Source: Cladophialophora immunda (lineage: Eukaryota > Ascomycota > Eurotiomycetes > Chaetothyriales > Herpotrichiellaceae). From it: 64,000 bases of DNA. The stretch covers positions 4,858,485-4,922,484 of the forward strand of contig NW_015622542.1 of the NCBI RefSeq assembly GCF_000835495.1. The letters run 5' to 3'. Positions 24,374 through 35,378 of the stretch are shown here, piece after piece (the first letter of the stretch is position 1; each line of letters opens with the position of its first letter). The notes under the pieces are model-generated. The model saw only the letters and a list, made by a program, of their open reading frames with translations. It did no database searches and was not told where the DNA came from. Made by a program: the position numbers and the translations under genes.

Positions 24374-25830
24374 ATGTACGTTCGAGCGCTACAAGGCTAC
24401 GAGGAGGCACTTGGACCAGATCACATATCGACACTCGATATGGTCCACAACCTAGGCCTCCTCTACGCCGACCAAGGCAAGCTAGTCAAGGCGGAGAAGA
24501 TGTACGTTCGAGCGCTACAAGGCTACGAGGAGGCACTTAGACCAGATCACATATCGACACTCCGTACGGTCAATAACCTAGGCATCCTCTACGCTAACCA
24601 AGGTAAGCTAGCCGAGGCGGAGAAGATATACGTTCGAGCGCTACAGGGTAAGGAGGAGGCACTTAGACCAGATCACATATNNNNNNNNNNNNNNNNNNNN
24701 NNNNNNNNNNNNNNNNNNNNNNNNNNNNNNNNNNNNNNNNNNNNNNNNNNNNNNNNNNNNNNNNNNNNNNNNNNNNNNNNNNNNNNNNNNNNNNNNNNNN
24801 NNNNNNNNNNNNNNNNNNNNNNNNNNNNNNNNNNNNNNNNNNNNNNNNNNNNNNNNNNNNNNNNNNNNNNNNNNNNNNNNNNNNNNNNNNNNNNNNNNNN
24901 NNNNNNNNNNNNNNNNNNNNNNNNNNNNNNNNNNNNNNNNNNNNNNNNNNNNNNNNNNNNNNNNNNNNNNNNNNNNNNNNNNNNNNNNNNNNNNNNNNNN
25001 NNNNNNNNNNNNNNNNNNNNNNNNNNNNNNNNNNNNNNNNNNNNNNNNNNNNNNNNNNNNNNNNNNNNNNNNNNNNNNNNNTCCTCTACGCCAACCAAGG
25101 TAAGCTAGTCGAGGCGGAGAAGATGTACGTTCGAGCGCTGCAAGGCTGCGAGGAGGCACTTGGACTAGATCACATATCGACACTTAATACGGTCAACAAT
25201 CTAGGCGTCCTCTACGCCAACCAAGGTAAGCTAGTCGAGGCGGAGAAGATGTACGTTCGAGCGCTGTAAGGCTGCGAGGAGGCGCTTGGACCAGATCACA
25301 TATCGACACTCAATACGGTCAACAATCTAGGCCTCCTCTACGCTAACCAAGGCAAGCTAGTCGAGGCGGAGAAGATGTACGTTCGAGCGCTAAAAGGCTA
25401 CGAGGAGGCACTTGGACCAGACCACACATCGACACTTAATACGGTCAATAACCTAGGCGTCCTCTACGCCGACTAAGGTAAGCTAGTCAAGGCGGAGAAG
25501 ATGTACGTTCGAGCGCTACAAGGCTACGAGGAGGCACTTGGACCAGATCACATATCGACACTCCGTACGGTCAACAACCTAGGTACCCTCTACGCCGACC
25601 AAGATAAGCTAGTCGAGGCGGAGAAGATGTACGTTCGAGCGCTGCAAGGCTACGAGGAGGCACTTGGACCAGATCACATATCGACACTCCATACGGTCAA
25701 CAACCTAGGCAACCTCTACGCCGACCAAGATAAGCCAGTCGAGGCGGAGAAGATGTACGTTCGAGCGCTGCAAGGCTACGAGAAGGCACTCGGGGTCGAG
25801 CGTATCTCGTCATATCTGCCAGCGTTAAAC
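24374..25830 (+). repeat. 126-bp TPR-coding tandem repeats
   Basis: Near-identical units of exactly 126 bp (42 codons) begin at 24374, 24500, 24626, then after the gap at 25123, 25249, 25375, 25501, 25627 and 25753. Each encodes one kinesin-light-chain-type TPR (MYVRALQGYEEALGPDHIST, then NNLG and LYA). Differences between units are mostly single C/T or G/A changes. The last unit drifts into a C-terminal cap. Such high identity points to recent duplication or gene conversion. Confidence 0.92.
24681..25081. other. assembly gap (401 N)
   Basis: A run of 401 N inside the TPR array. Distance between the flanking repeat starts (24626 and 25123) is 497 nt, while four units would need 504, so the gap length does not fit the repeat register and is probably an estimate. 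Copy number here is unknown. Confidence 0.97.
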
Positions 25831-26109
25831 ACTATATTCGCCTTTGGTGACCTCTACGCGCAAACAGACAGAACAGATATAGCGAAAGAAATGTATACTC
25901 GAGCATTATCGGGTTATACAGCCGTCCAAGGACCTTCCTCGAAATGGTGTAGTGAAATTCAAGGTCGGCTTCAGGCTTTGCAGCTCACGCCGAGTGAGAG
26001 TGACACTCAACATACGCCTACTGAGTCTGGAAAACCCGGAACAAAATCTCGTCTACAGAAACTTTCCCACAGATCGAGAAAATGACTAATGAATGGGACT
26101 TCCGATGTC

Positions 26110-26738
26110 GATCCTCTCTTATCACCCTTCCTCGCAGCAGCCCCGGTCATCGAACGGGTCGCCTCCATATAATTAAATAAAAGGTTTAACCGGAGTCTCT
26201 TACCCTTCCGGAAGTATTAACGCCAATTACGCAGTTATTTTTCCACAATACCCCAATCAATGTTAGTTTGATCGAATCTTTTGGTTAGATCTCGCTACGA
26301 ACGTTCCGTAACTGAGATAACCGCAGTCATATCCTCGGAGCGTACACCTCGACTTCTAGGGAGCTTTTTCTATAATAGCTCCTCGAGCTAGGCTTTCAAG
26401 ATAAGTCGCCAGTAACAACCAGGGGCTAGTAACACTTCGGGCTCGGTATCCTTTGAGATCGCTTTACCGTTGAACGTCACTTTCCACTCGGTCGAGTAGC
26501 GCAGGTAATCTGGAAAATCGCTCCCCTATGTCTGGGTTCTACTCCCCCCTTGCAAAAACCTCGAGGTCGATGGGGATGGGTTATGGCACTGGCTTACTGC
26601 CGGTGGGATGTTATTCACTGTCACACAGGGTGTGACGCAGTCAGGAAGAGGAGTTACAGCGGTTCCGACACTCGTTACGCTTTCTGAAAACTGGGTAGAA
26701 TTCTGCGGACGCCCATTACTGGAACTTGAACAAGTCAT
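26110..26738 (-). pseudogene. degenerate conserved fungal gene of unknown function
   Basis: Minus-strand frame beginning MTCSSSSNG at 26738 and continuing past several stops without a frameshift: an N-terminal Ser/Thr/Pro-rich part, then DFPDYLRYSTEWKV, NGKAISKDTEPEV, LAPGCYWRL, KKLP, RDLTKRFDQTNIDW and a basic KGKRLRLNLLFNY. The composition and motif order look like a real protein family of filamentous fungi that I have met in hypothetical proteins but cannot name. About six in-frame stops occur, all TAG or TAA (the first at 26526-26528). The 3' end is uncertain and runs toward the end of the NLR pseudogene, tail to tail. Stops again fit C-to-T change at CpA on one strand or the other. Confidence 0.6.
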
Positions 26739-28215
26739 CTAAATTGACCGCTTCATCCATAGCGTCGGGTCGTGGCGTTAAAGGTGATGGAGTGATACGT
26801 TGTCAATTTGATGAAGTTGTGGTGGCGGAGGTCCCAAGTCTGGTCTCGCGTCAGCAAAAGTGAGCGTAGGGTGAGCAACTGCACAACTCGAATAATGTCT
26901 TTGCTAGTATCTTGTCCATTGCAAAATACCCGTGTTCATGTTTACCATCTGTTCAAGAAACATTCACAACATTCGAGTCCTCTTGTCTAGAGTAAGTACA
27001 GTAAACCTCTCAGAGTCCAACTCGAAGGCCGCAGGCCACTGATACCGCTTATGCTCCAGAACCAATTTATTCTCTTCTCTTTCATCAGCCTGGCAAATCG
27101 CACATGCCCACATTTGAGCAATCGGCCTTGCTCTGAACAGCACGAACACTTCTGCATTGTTCACCGACAGACAGCCTTCAATCTGTTCAGTCTCGGAGGC
27201 ACGACCAATGCTAACGGCGTGAGCGGGAGTTGCAGCAGCACATGATTTTGAGCTGTGAGAGCGATCGCTAAGTCAGGTCTGCGCATCAAGAGAAAACAGC
27301 GATTCAGATATGTTGACGAGACTGTCGAAAATAGCCAGACACCATTGCGGTGTTCCAGCTCAATGCGGCGGGGGCTGTCGCACTTTGCGGGTGTGCTCAA
27401 GGAGAAGAAGGTGCTGCTTCTCGCAAGAGCTACGCACGCCGATGAGAGGAGGGAGGTTGCGTTTCCTACTGTACAGTATCATGGTCAAAAGGTAGGGAAT
27501 GTTTTGCTCTTAAGTTGTTTCGTCAGAACGATCAGAACTTTATCGCTCCAACAGAAAATTCTCCCTTGACCCGGTCGCAGATCTGCGGCTGATATAAGCT
27601 GTGGTGGGAATAGCGGCCTAGGTGAATACGAGTTGTTGCGCCTTCGAACTGGCAGCAGTAGTAGCTTCGAACTAAATCTTAAACTGGGGAGGGAGCGAAA
27701 GGTCGTTGGGATGGGACAGCATTGAAGCACCGGCAATTCACGTGGCTACATACTCCATATTCCGATGGCTTTTTGGAGGCCCCCGGGTTCCGTGCAGCAT
27801 TCCAAGGCCTCATCAATACGTGGTTTGTAGCGCGAAGAAATGCCGGGCCAATACATTCCATGTATTACCGAATAATCTTTCAGTATGCGCGTGGTATTGG
27901 AAATACCATAGAGAGATCCCACACCTTCGTGTGGTGCAAATCAGCAAGAAGGCTACTACAGATTAATTTTAGCTCTAGCCGCTAATACCTTAGCCTCTCT
28001 GGGATAAAATCACAATGTGTCCGTAAAGGGGGAGGGCGGTTTCGGGAAGCTCTGTATCACGATGACAATCCGTTCAACTCACCAAGAGGGATTATTATGG
28101 GTATTGAATAGTCCCCCCACAACCTATTATCGAGGGACGCTCTCGCCGGCGTGGACAAGGTAACGTACATCTCCTGCTGCTCTTCTCAAAACTTTCCAAC
28201 GAGACAGCTCGTCCC
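26739..28215. other. gene-poor region right of the pseudogene pair
   Basis: About 1.5 kb without a supportable gene. A plus-strand open frame at about 27725-27985 reads with protein-like composition (FTWLHTPYSDGF, INTWFVARRNAG) but has no ATG in a useful place and no family I recognise; it could be the remains of a longer gene. Other frames are short and overlapping. Confidence 0.4.
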
Positions 28216-30028
28216 CTACAAAGCTCCGGTCGTTTCTTCTCTAAACTTCTTCGTTCCCAACTTGCTCGTGTCGTATCCGTGCTCCTCCAAGTATCGTTTG
28301 AACCGCTCGTCCTCTTCCTCAATCATGCCTTGGCCGACGTTGGGCAAGCCCACAAACGCCACCACCGCGCTGAAGATGCACAGACTGCTGCTGACCCAGA
28401 AGGGATATTGCCCTTGCTTGACCGTGTCGCTACCTGCAGCATCGATCAAGAGCGGAAACACATAGGTGCCGACAAATGCGCCCACTTTCCCCCACGCCGC
28501 GGCAATGCCGTAGAACTGTCCGCGGATCGGCGTGGAGGAGAGTTTGGACGCGAAGAGGCCAATGTTGTCGCCCGGTCCGACTTCGCCCAGGGCCATGAAG
28601 ATACCAGTCAGGATGATGAACCCGGCAACTCGAGAGGGGTGGTTCAGCTCCGAATAGGCGCCCGTCATGGCGAAACCGACGATGCCTTGCAACAAGACAC
28701 CCGAGATCAGGCACCATTTGGGACCAATCCAATCAGCCAGGAAAGCACCGAAGAAGGAACCTGGAATCCAGAAACTGCAGAGATCTGTTAGCCCGTCTAC
28801 CGAACCTGGGCCAAAGCGCGACGACGTTGATCGATCCGCCTGCACAGAGAGTTTCACAACCAGAGGACTCACCTGTTGATCGCTGTAGCCATCCCAAAAT
28901 TCTTCCACAGCGGTGCGTCGGTAGGGAGGATAAAAACCAGCCAGGCTGACGAAAAGATGCCAAAGGAATAGGCCGAGAAGTTCTGCGTCCCGGTCAGAAC
29001 CGTCCAGTGGCGGAATCAACGATCAGACTTACATAGACAAACCAGATGATTGAAATGACTGTACATCTCCACCAATAGAACTTCACAATCAGCCACACGG
29101 GGAATTTGTTCATCTTGTTGCGGTGGTACTGTTCCGGTTCTTGAAGCTTGATTCTGGGGCATGTCAGGAACAACGGCGACACCAGATACGACGGGGTTCA
29201 GCTCACCGGAGGTAAAGCAGACTCAGAGGTGGAATCGCGCCTAGTGCCAGACAGATTCTCCAGGCTGCGCGCAGATGGTTCTCACCAGTCGCAAGCACCA
29301 CAATCATGGGGACGAATGCACTGATGACGAAACCCAGATCAATCTGAAAGTCGGTGGCCAGGATGAACCACCGATTGCGATGGCCTTTCTTGAGTTCGCC
29401 CGTCGATTCGGCAGCTCCAACTGATCCAGCAGGACTTTGCGCACGTCAGTAAATCTTCGCGGAGGACGGAAACCACAGTGCCTTACTATTCCCCTCCAAT
29501 ACCCAGGCCGATCAGGAAACGGTAGGCTGACAGAGCGGCGAAGAGACCTTGCGTACTGCCACCGGCTCCGTAGGCGCCCGCGCAGAGGATCGAGAAGATG
29601 ATGAGAACTATCCGCCTCCATTAGCACCGATGTTTGACGGGATTATATCCACGACAGGTCATACTGAAGGTAGAAATGAGCAACGTGTTGCGGCGAGACC
29701 AATGGTCGCTCAGGACGCCAAAGAACAGATGTCCCACCACCGTGCCGGCAAAGGCGATACTGGGGACAGCGCTCTTATACGACGACTTGGAGTACTGGTC
29801 ACCGTAGATGAGCTGGAGCATTGTCGACACCGAGCCGATAACACCGTTCAGATACCCGTCAGAGAAGAGCCCTGCTCCGCAAGCGATCACTGGCCACGAT
29901 CGCTCCCATCGCCCTTTAGGCACTTCGCCGAGCGGTACAGCGTGGGCCGCGATATCCCGTTCGTGATCTGCATCGTACTCCTGAGAAGCAGGGAGCTTTC
30001 CCTCCTGGAGCTGTTTCTCGTAGTCCAT
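28216..30028 (-). CDS. MFS transporter, Git1-like (glycerophosphodiester / phosphate type)
   Basis: Six exons: 30028..29665, 29607..29487, 29434..29207, 29153..29033, 28982..28873 and 28774..28216; introns 57, 52, 53, 50 and 98 nt; 500 aa. Features of the fungal Git1/Pho84 branch are clear: an N-terminal GAGLFSDGYLNGVIGSV helix, FAGTVVGHLFFGVLSDHWSRR, GLGIGGEYPAGSV joined across an intron, a central ELKKGHRNRWFI loop, and helices up to a charged C-terminal tail (EEEDERFKRYLEEHGYDTS). Yeast Git1 takes up glycerophosphoinositol and glycerophosphocholine; this gene probably imports a phosphodiester or phosphate compound at the plasma membrane. Substrate is inferred. Two more minus-strand genes follow upstream, but the 687-nt spacing argues against tight linkage. 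Confidence 0.86.
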
Positions 30029-30714
30029 TTCGCCAGGTCACAGTTTGGGAACGGTTCGAAAGTCTGCAGTCGAAATCCCTCAAAAGGCGCGTTGAGGGTG
30101 GAAACTGGAGCTGATGGCGTCTCCATCCCAGCTGCTGCACCGGCCTGCATTATATTGTTCTTTTGAGGTCGAGATCGACTTCCCGAGGCGGCGTCTCTCG
30201 CCAGTGCCACCTCCATGCTGCAGAGATTTTTTTCCGACGATAGCTTGATGCAGCATTGAGTGGCATCGAACCCAAAGAGGAAGGAATACTGCACGGTGGA
30301 TTGGTGCCGGCCAGCCAATGATGACGGGCGATTAACGCACATTGTTGAACGGACCGCAATACCACGAACAGCGACTTCGCCTGCGGCAATCCAACTTCAG
30401 CCCGATAGGTCCAAAGTCCATGATAAGAGGACTCTCACGTGGTGAGTTCAGCGTCGGAACCGTTGGAACGCTCTGCAAATGCATACCACACGTGGCAGAT
30501 ACTATGGGCTAAGCGACCACGCCCTCGCCAGAGCATTTGCCTCTGCGGCAAGACATGGCCTCGCAGGGCAAGGAATCTCATTCTAGAATCGGTCAGGCCA
30601 CGGATTCGGCCGACGGCTGGTCATTCTGGGCCAAGGCTATTGGATGCCCGTTTATCATTGCTTGTGGGCTTTGTCTTCAGGACAACCCGGAAGAATCCTC
30701 CCGTCTTCCAGACG
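30029..30714. other. intergenic region, transporter promoter
   Basis: 686 nt between the Git1-like start and the end of the oxygenase gene. Two CACGTG E-boxes lie close together at about 30436-30441 and 30488-30493, on average 430 nt upstream of the transporter ATG. E-boxes of this form are bound by phosphate- and sulfur-control bHLH factors in fungi, which would fit a phosphate-compound carrier; inference only. Confidence 0.4.
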
Positions 30715-31948
30715 CTAGTCATAGTAGTTCTGGACTTTCACTCCCTTGAAGTTGAAAGAGGTCCCTTCACGCTTCTCAATCACTGTCTTGTGATGTACAT
30801 CCTTGACTCGCGCCCGCACGTACTCGGTTCCTGTCGGGACTGGTTTGTTTGGGTCCTTGTCTTCCTCCGATAGCAGGCCAAGACGCTCAAGGAGGGGTGA
30901 CGGGACGGTCCTCATAGGAGTCCTCGCTCCAGGGCGACTGAAATAGAGCAAGCCTAGACGGGGGATATGCATTTGATCTTTGGGGGGCGTGACGACCCTG
31001 TGTACTGTTGATTTGATGAAACCTGTGTTTTCCTTCAGCGACCTCGACATTTCTGGATCGATGATCGAGTCTTACCGTTTGTAAGGAACGACAGCGTGTC
31101 GGCTGCATTACAGGTGATACCTCCTTCAACCGGCTTCACCCACTTCCATTGCCCTTCAGGCGTCCGGATCTGCAAACCTGCGACGTGCTGTGAGAAGAGT
31201 AGGGTGAGGCTACCAAAGTCCGTGTGGCCGCCCTTGGTATATGCTTGAGCCTTGTCCCATTCGTCCTGGGTTCTCACATTGTAGATCATGTACCTAAGGT
31301 GATCATCCGACTCTCCGTCGTAGGCATGTGCGTCCACGAAATAGTTTTCTGGTAGTTCGAGAATAATGGCAATAAGCACATATAACTTTCGAAGCACCTT
31401 GTCCCATAATTCCCGGTGGAATGCCGAGATCTCGTCCCAGTTTTCGCGGACAATTTGGTGCTTCGGCACATTCTCGTACATGGGGATGGGCTTTTGGATG
31501 TTAAGCTGGACAGGATGAGCTTGCTTAGTGTTGACTGTGGTAAAGAACACACCATCTCAACGTTCTCCTTGACGCCACTATCTCCAACCCACCGCGAGTT
31601 CTCCCTATAGCCGAAGTACTCTCCTTCGGCAAAGTTGCACGGGAAGAAGCGCTTTTCTTCGATCGGTTCCTTGAAGAAGGTGTTGCCGATACTGAATTGG
31701 CGGAGCACCTTACTATCGTCGATGCCCGTATTGACCACAGTCCAGAAGCCGACTCGAGTGACAGCATCATAAAGTTGTTTGGCCAACTCTTGTTTGCCCC
31801 CTGCCTCATCAAAACGGGATAGGTCGATGGTAGTAAGCGGAGCCCAATCAAGCTCCTCTTTCGTATACTGTGGCCGATTCCAAGGCTTGATCAAAAGCTG
31901 CTTGGCTGGCTGTGCCGGCGATTCGGTTTCAATGGCAGATGGCGCCAT
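30715..31948 (-). CDS. Fe(II)/2-oxoglutarate oxygenase, isopenicillin-N-synthase-like
   Basis: Three exons, 31948..31553, 31505..31076 and 31022..30715, introns 47 and 53 nt; 377 aa. The N-terminal DIOX_N part is seen in TIDLSRFDEAGGKQELAKQL and VGFWTVVNTGID. The catalytic part has H226 and D228 in GGHTDFGSLTLLF, distal H283 in KSTVHRVV, and R297 in PRLGLLYFSRPG, where the usual RxS is RLG. Family members hydroxylate, desaturate or cyclise small molecules and include gibberellin, flavonoid and beta-lactam enzymes; many fungal paralogues are uncharacterised. It stands alone between a transporter and an acetyltransferase on the same strand. The product is unknown. Confidence 0.87.
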
Positions 31949-32652
31949 TTTCGGGCGTGTGCTGCAGTACTGTCACGTTTAGAGAGGTGTCTTGGTTCAC
32001 GGAGCACGTCAGACGTTTCAGTCAGATGGCGTGGGAGATGGTGCTTAAAAGTCAGACGGACGATCATGCCCTTTGAGATGCGGGGTCGCAGTGAACGGGG
32101 GACTCCTTGCTCGAGCTCTCACCAAGGGCTGGACATGATTGCGTGCTTCCGTCGCGGTAACGCGTGCTACGAGACCGGAGGAAGCGATTGACCACGACCC
32201 GCTCCCCCAAGATTGTCTTGGACTTCTCCAAACGTCACGCATCTCCTCTTGGGATAGGTAGGCCTCCTCTTTGTGCCTACATTGCCTTGCGGCAAGCCGA
32301 GGTTCAATTCATGGAACGCTTCGGGGTGTGAGGGTAAAGCTGAGATTATTGATTCGCTTGCACTGAAGGAGGGGAAATGTTAACCTCTCAGGCCCGGCCA
32401 GTGAGAGCGGTGCAATTTGCCTTAGATCTCTGGTTGTTACTGAGATAGATGTGGCAGGAGATAGCAAAGAAAACAGAATTGCTAGTCGCACGTGCAATGT
32501 TTGAGATGTTTGCCGATTTTGCACCGTTTGTAAATCCGTTCCGGTGTAGAAGGAGGACCGCCGACTTTTCAGAGAGCTGATTCCAGTGTTACAACCAGGT
32601 CAAATCGTCCAGGCTCGCAAATTGCAGCTCATTCTATCTTCTTATTCTCGTC
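31949..32652. other. intergenic region
   Basis: 704 nt with the promoter of the 2-oxoglutarate oxygenase and the 3' end of the acetyltransferase. Only short overlapping frames; no repeat or RNA gene seen. Confidence 0.4.
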
Positions 32653-33523
32653 TTACTTCGTCCAGAGTACAGCTCCCCCCGAAATCTTATTCTGACTCAA
32701 TGGATTGTCGCTGCCATCCTCACCGACGGTCTTACTCGTGTACCCAACTATCTCGTTGAAACCGACCTTCAGGTAGAAGGCTTCCTTGCCCTCCGCGGCG
32801 ACTACACAAACCGGAAGGTCTCCAGCCGGGTCCTCCTTCGCCCTCAGCAGTCCTTCCCCAACAAGTTCCCTACCATATCCCTTCCCTTGATGATCTGGAT
32901 GAACACCTAGAACCTCCAATGACCAACGTATTTGCCGATGAGGTGCACCAAAAAAGTGGCCGCAGAAAGGACGTATCCGGGGCACGAAATTCCAGATGGT
33001 GATGGGATCGGGATCTATTATGGTTGGACGAGCCGCCGCTTTGTTGGGCCAAATGCATCGTCGCACCCGATACAAAGTTGACAATGCAGGCTTTATCAAG
33101 AGACCTGGCATCGAAAAGGTTAGAGGACATGCCCTGTGAGTGCAAAAGACACTACTTACGAAGATCCCACCATCCCCAGATCCCATGTACGTGCTCCCAT
33201 TCTTTGCCCACCCGCTCCCACTGGGCGAAACCTGTGAGAGTTTCACATTCAGTCTGCTTCGGTGTTTGACTGGCTAGCAATGTACTCCGTTCGTCCTGGC
33301 CCTGTCCCTCGTTCCCATTGCTGGACTTGTACGACACCATGAGGATTTGGTGGAAGTCGTACCACGCGATCAAAAGGTTCTCTCGAGCGGCTTCAACGAA
33401 TGCTGCTGGGTGCTCCTCTAAGTGAGGGAAAAGGAACCGGAATAAAGGGTCCGACCTGAAGGCTACAGCGTATATTTCCGCCATGACAGGTATGTCGGAT
33501 CTGGTCGCGGGACGGATCGGCAT
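32653..33523 (-). CDS. GNAT-family N-acetyltransferase
   Basis: Two exons, 33523..33160 and 33104..32653, with a 55-nt intron that has a CTAAC branch point; 271 aa. The start MPIRPATRSDIPVMAEIYAVAF is the usual first strand and helix of the GNAT fold. The acetyl-CoA-binding motif A is EVLGVHPDHQGKGYGRELV (QxxGxG/A), followed by VVAAEGKEAFYLKVGFNEI. The central part is longer than in bacterial GNATs, as is common in fungal members. The acceptor amine or protein is unknown. Confidence 0.85.
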
Positions 33524-35378
33524 GATGGCAAACGCACAATAGCAGGTTCAAGCCTGTGCTGGGCTCAAGAGAAACAGTCTTTGTAAGAGCCACCGGTTTC
33601 TGTAGCGACAATCCGGTATACTTGTGTGACGCTCAGTCTTGGCCTTTCCCCAGCACATCAAGAGTTAAGGGCGGCTAGAACTGGTGGGTCTGGAATGCAG
33701 TAGATGGTAGACATGGCGGGTGTTGAACCCAAGATCCGTGTTTCTCGACTTCGTCCCGAGTGCTTGCTGCGTCCCTTATAGTGTGTTAGAAACCCGGCCT
33801 CGCTTTCGTTGGTGCTCACGAATTCCCTGATTGCGCCTTCATGTACGAAGTATGTAAGACTGCGACCAGGAGCTGCGCTAGCCAGTTCGGCTTAGATCTC
33901 GTACAGTAACTTACAGAAAAGGTGATCTGTCGGTCAGTGTGTCTGACAACTTTTTGTCGTTACAGTACAATGGTAAGTACCCAGTACCAATTTCTGGTTC
34001 TGATATCGAATATTGAGTTGCAAGGTTGGACTATTACACTGAATCTGCCGAGCTTTTTGGGCTTCCTCTCGTCTACTTATCTGAATAGCTCGCTACTTAC
34101 CTGGTAGATATACTGGGTATATGTCTACTTCTGGCCAACGAAATGCCTAATTTGCCACTTATCGTTTGGTCCTCTAGAGCACGCTGACCACGGTATACCC
34201 AGCAACGAATGTGGACCTCGAAATGTTGTAACGAGGGCACCATGATCTTACCAATCGCCTATTTGTCACGTATGCATCGCAAGCCTATATCTTCCACGTT
34301 TGAAATAGGTAGCTAATTAGACCTCCGTTTCTCTCGAGCAGAACCCCGCTGGGTGCCTCCAGTGAACTATAATCTCTGCCGTTGCAGAGACGGGTTGTGG
34401 AGCCAAAGGTTTTACCAGCGAGGCCACCTTCAGCGTTTACCAAATTTCCAAGCAATGCTTGAAGAGTCTAAATGGGAGACATGCGAAGCTTGATCAAAGT
34501 CCTTTTGATCGCCGTTGCTAACGGAGAACCACCTGCATCTGAAACGTTGGGTGTACTGGGCCTGAACTTAGGCACCCGCGATCCTGCATGATCTTCATGA
34601 AAGGAATATCATCATGGAAGGGCACATGTTGTCGCATTAACAGGCTTCGAGCACCTTGAATGGAGCTGCTCTTTACCAATCGAAATACAAAATCCGTCCT
34701 TCTGGCTGAGCGCAGATTAATGATGATTTGGACAAGGGAGGCGCGGGAGAAAGGGAAACCTGGGCTGAGAGTGGCTTGTGAAGAATTTCTCCTGATCCTG
34801 GGACGAGAAGATGGGAAACTATCTTCGCCATGCCTTCGCGATCTGTTTGTCGACGGCTCACAATCGCATTTGCCCCAACTCATTCTGCATACCCCTTTTG
34901 AGTGGGCGTGATTTCCCAATGTGCGACGGCCTTGCCCGATTTGGCGAAGACTTGGCCATATTGCGATTAGCTCGTCGTTGAAGCGAACCGCGTATCGGCT
35001 ACTGAAGAACTATTTCCCAGATCTGGCCCAGACAGAATCTCCACGACTGGAGCCGTGACCACGCTTTGTCTCATGCTCAGCTCAACGCCTGCCTGGGTGG
35101 GTGTAGATCTGTGAATGCTGTGGCCAACTTTCGTGGCGTCGAAAAGCGGTAGCTGAGGTAAGGTTTGAGGATTTGCCGCTGGCCTTTGTTCTCTGGTGTT
35201 CGACGGAATTGAAATTCTCTGCTTGTCCTCCCAACTCCCAAGCTCTTGTCTCCTTCGACCTTCGTCGACTTTGATTCTGGTGTTGTCGCTTGTTCTCGGT
35301 GACGGCGTCCTTTTGCTTTTGGTGACAATCGTCACCGTCCGTTCATTTAACAGACATCTTCGATATAGTGTTCTGGGA
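33524..35378. other. 1.85 kb intergenic region
   Basis: No supportable gene. The stretch 33900-34400 is AT-rich with several GTACAGTA/CAGTAC motifs. A minus-strand frame at about 34518-34919 has no recognisable content. The last part is the promoter of the mucin-like gene; the open frame upstream of its ATG uses only a GTG start. Confidence 0.4.

Larger units (their letters stand above)
21950..26085 (+). pseudogene. STAND/NLR pseudogene: nucleoside phosphorylase - NB-ARC - TPR
   Basis: Remnant of a fungal NLR-like receptor. Part 1 (21950 to about 22920) is a purine-nucleoside-phosphorylase-like effector domain, with GVYGTVSAATVATNIL, GIGGGIP and CVEMEAAGL. Part 2 (about 23000-24340) is an NB-ARC NTPase with a P-loop GGLGGISKT and WLLIFDNHDDPD as Walker B. 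Part 3 (24374 to about 25830) is an array of 42-residue TPRs. The reading frame is kept from end to end apart from two introns with good sites (about 22922-22998; about 23609-23657) but is cut by 13 stops starting at 22478, 22826, 23197, 23251, 23350, 23374, 23536, 23783, 23936, 23960, 24344, 25267 and 25474. All are TAG or TAA. The P-loop carries Ser where Gly is usual. It ends in a natural TGA at 26083. An assembly gap interrupts it. Not functional as assembled. Confidence 0.88.

Noticed and set aside
24374..25108. Apparently continuous TPR frame
   Set aside because: It runs through 401 N; continuity is an artefact of the gap.
28279..28791. 170-codon plus-strand frame
   Set aside because: Antisense to the last exon of the Git1-like transporter.
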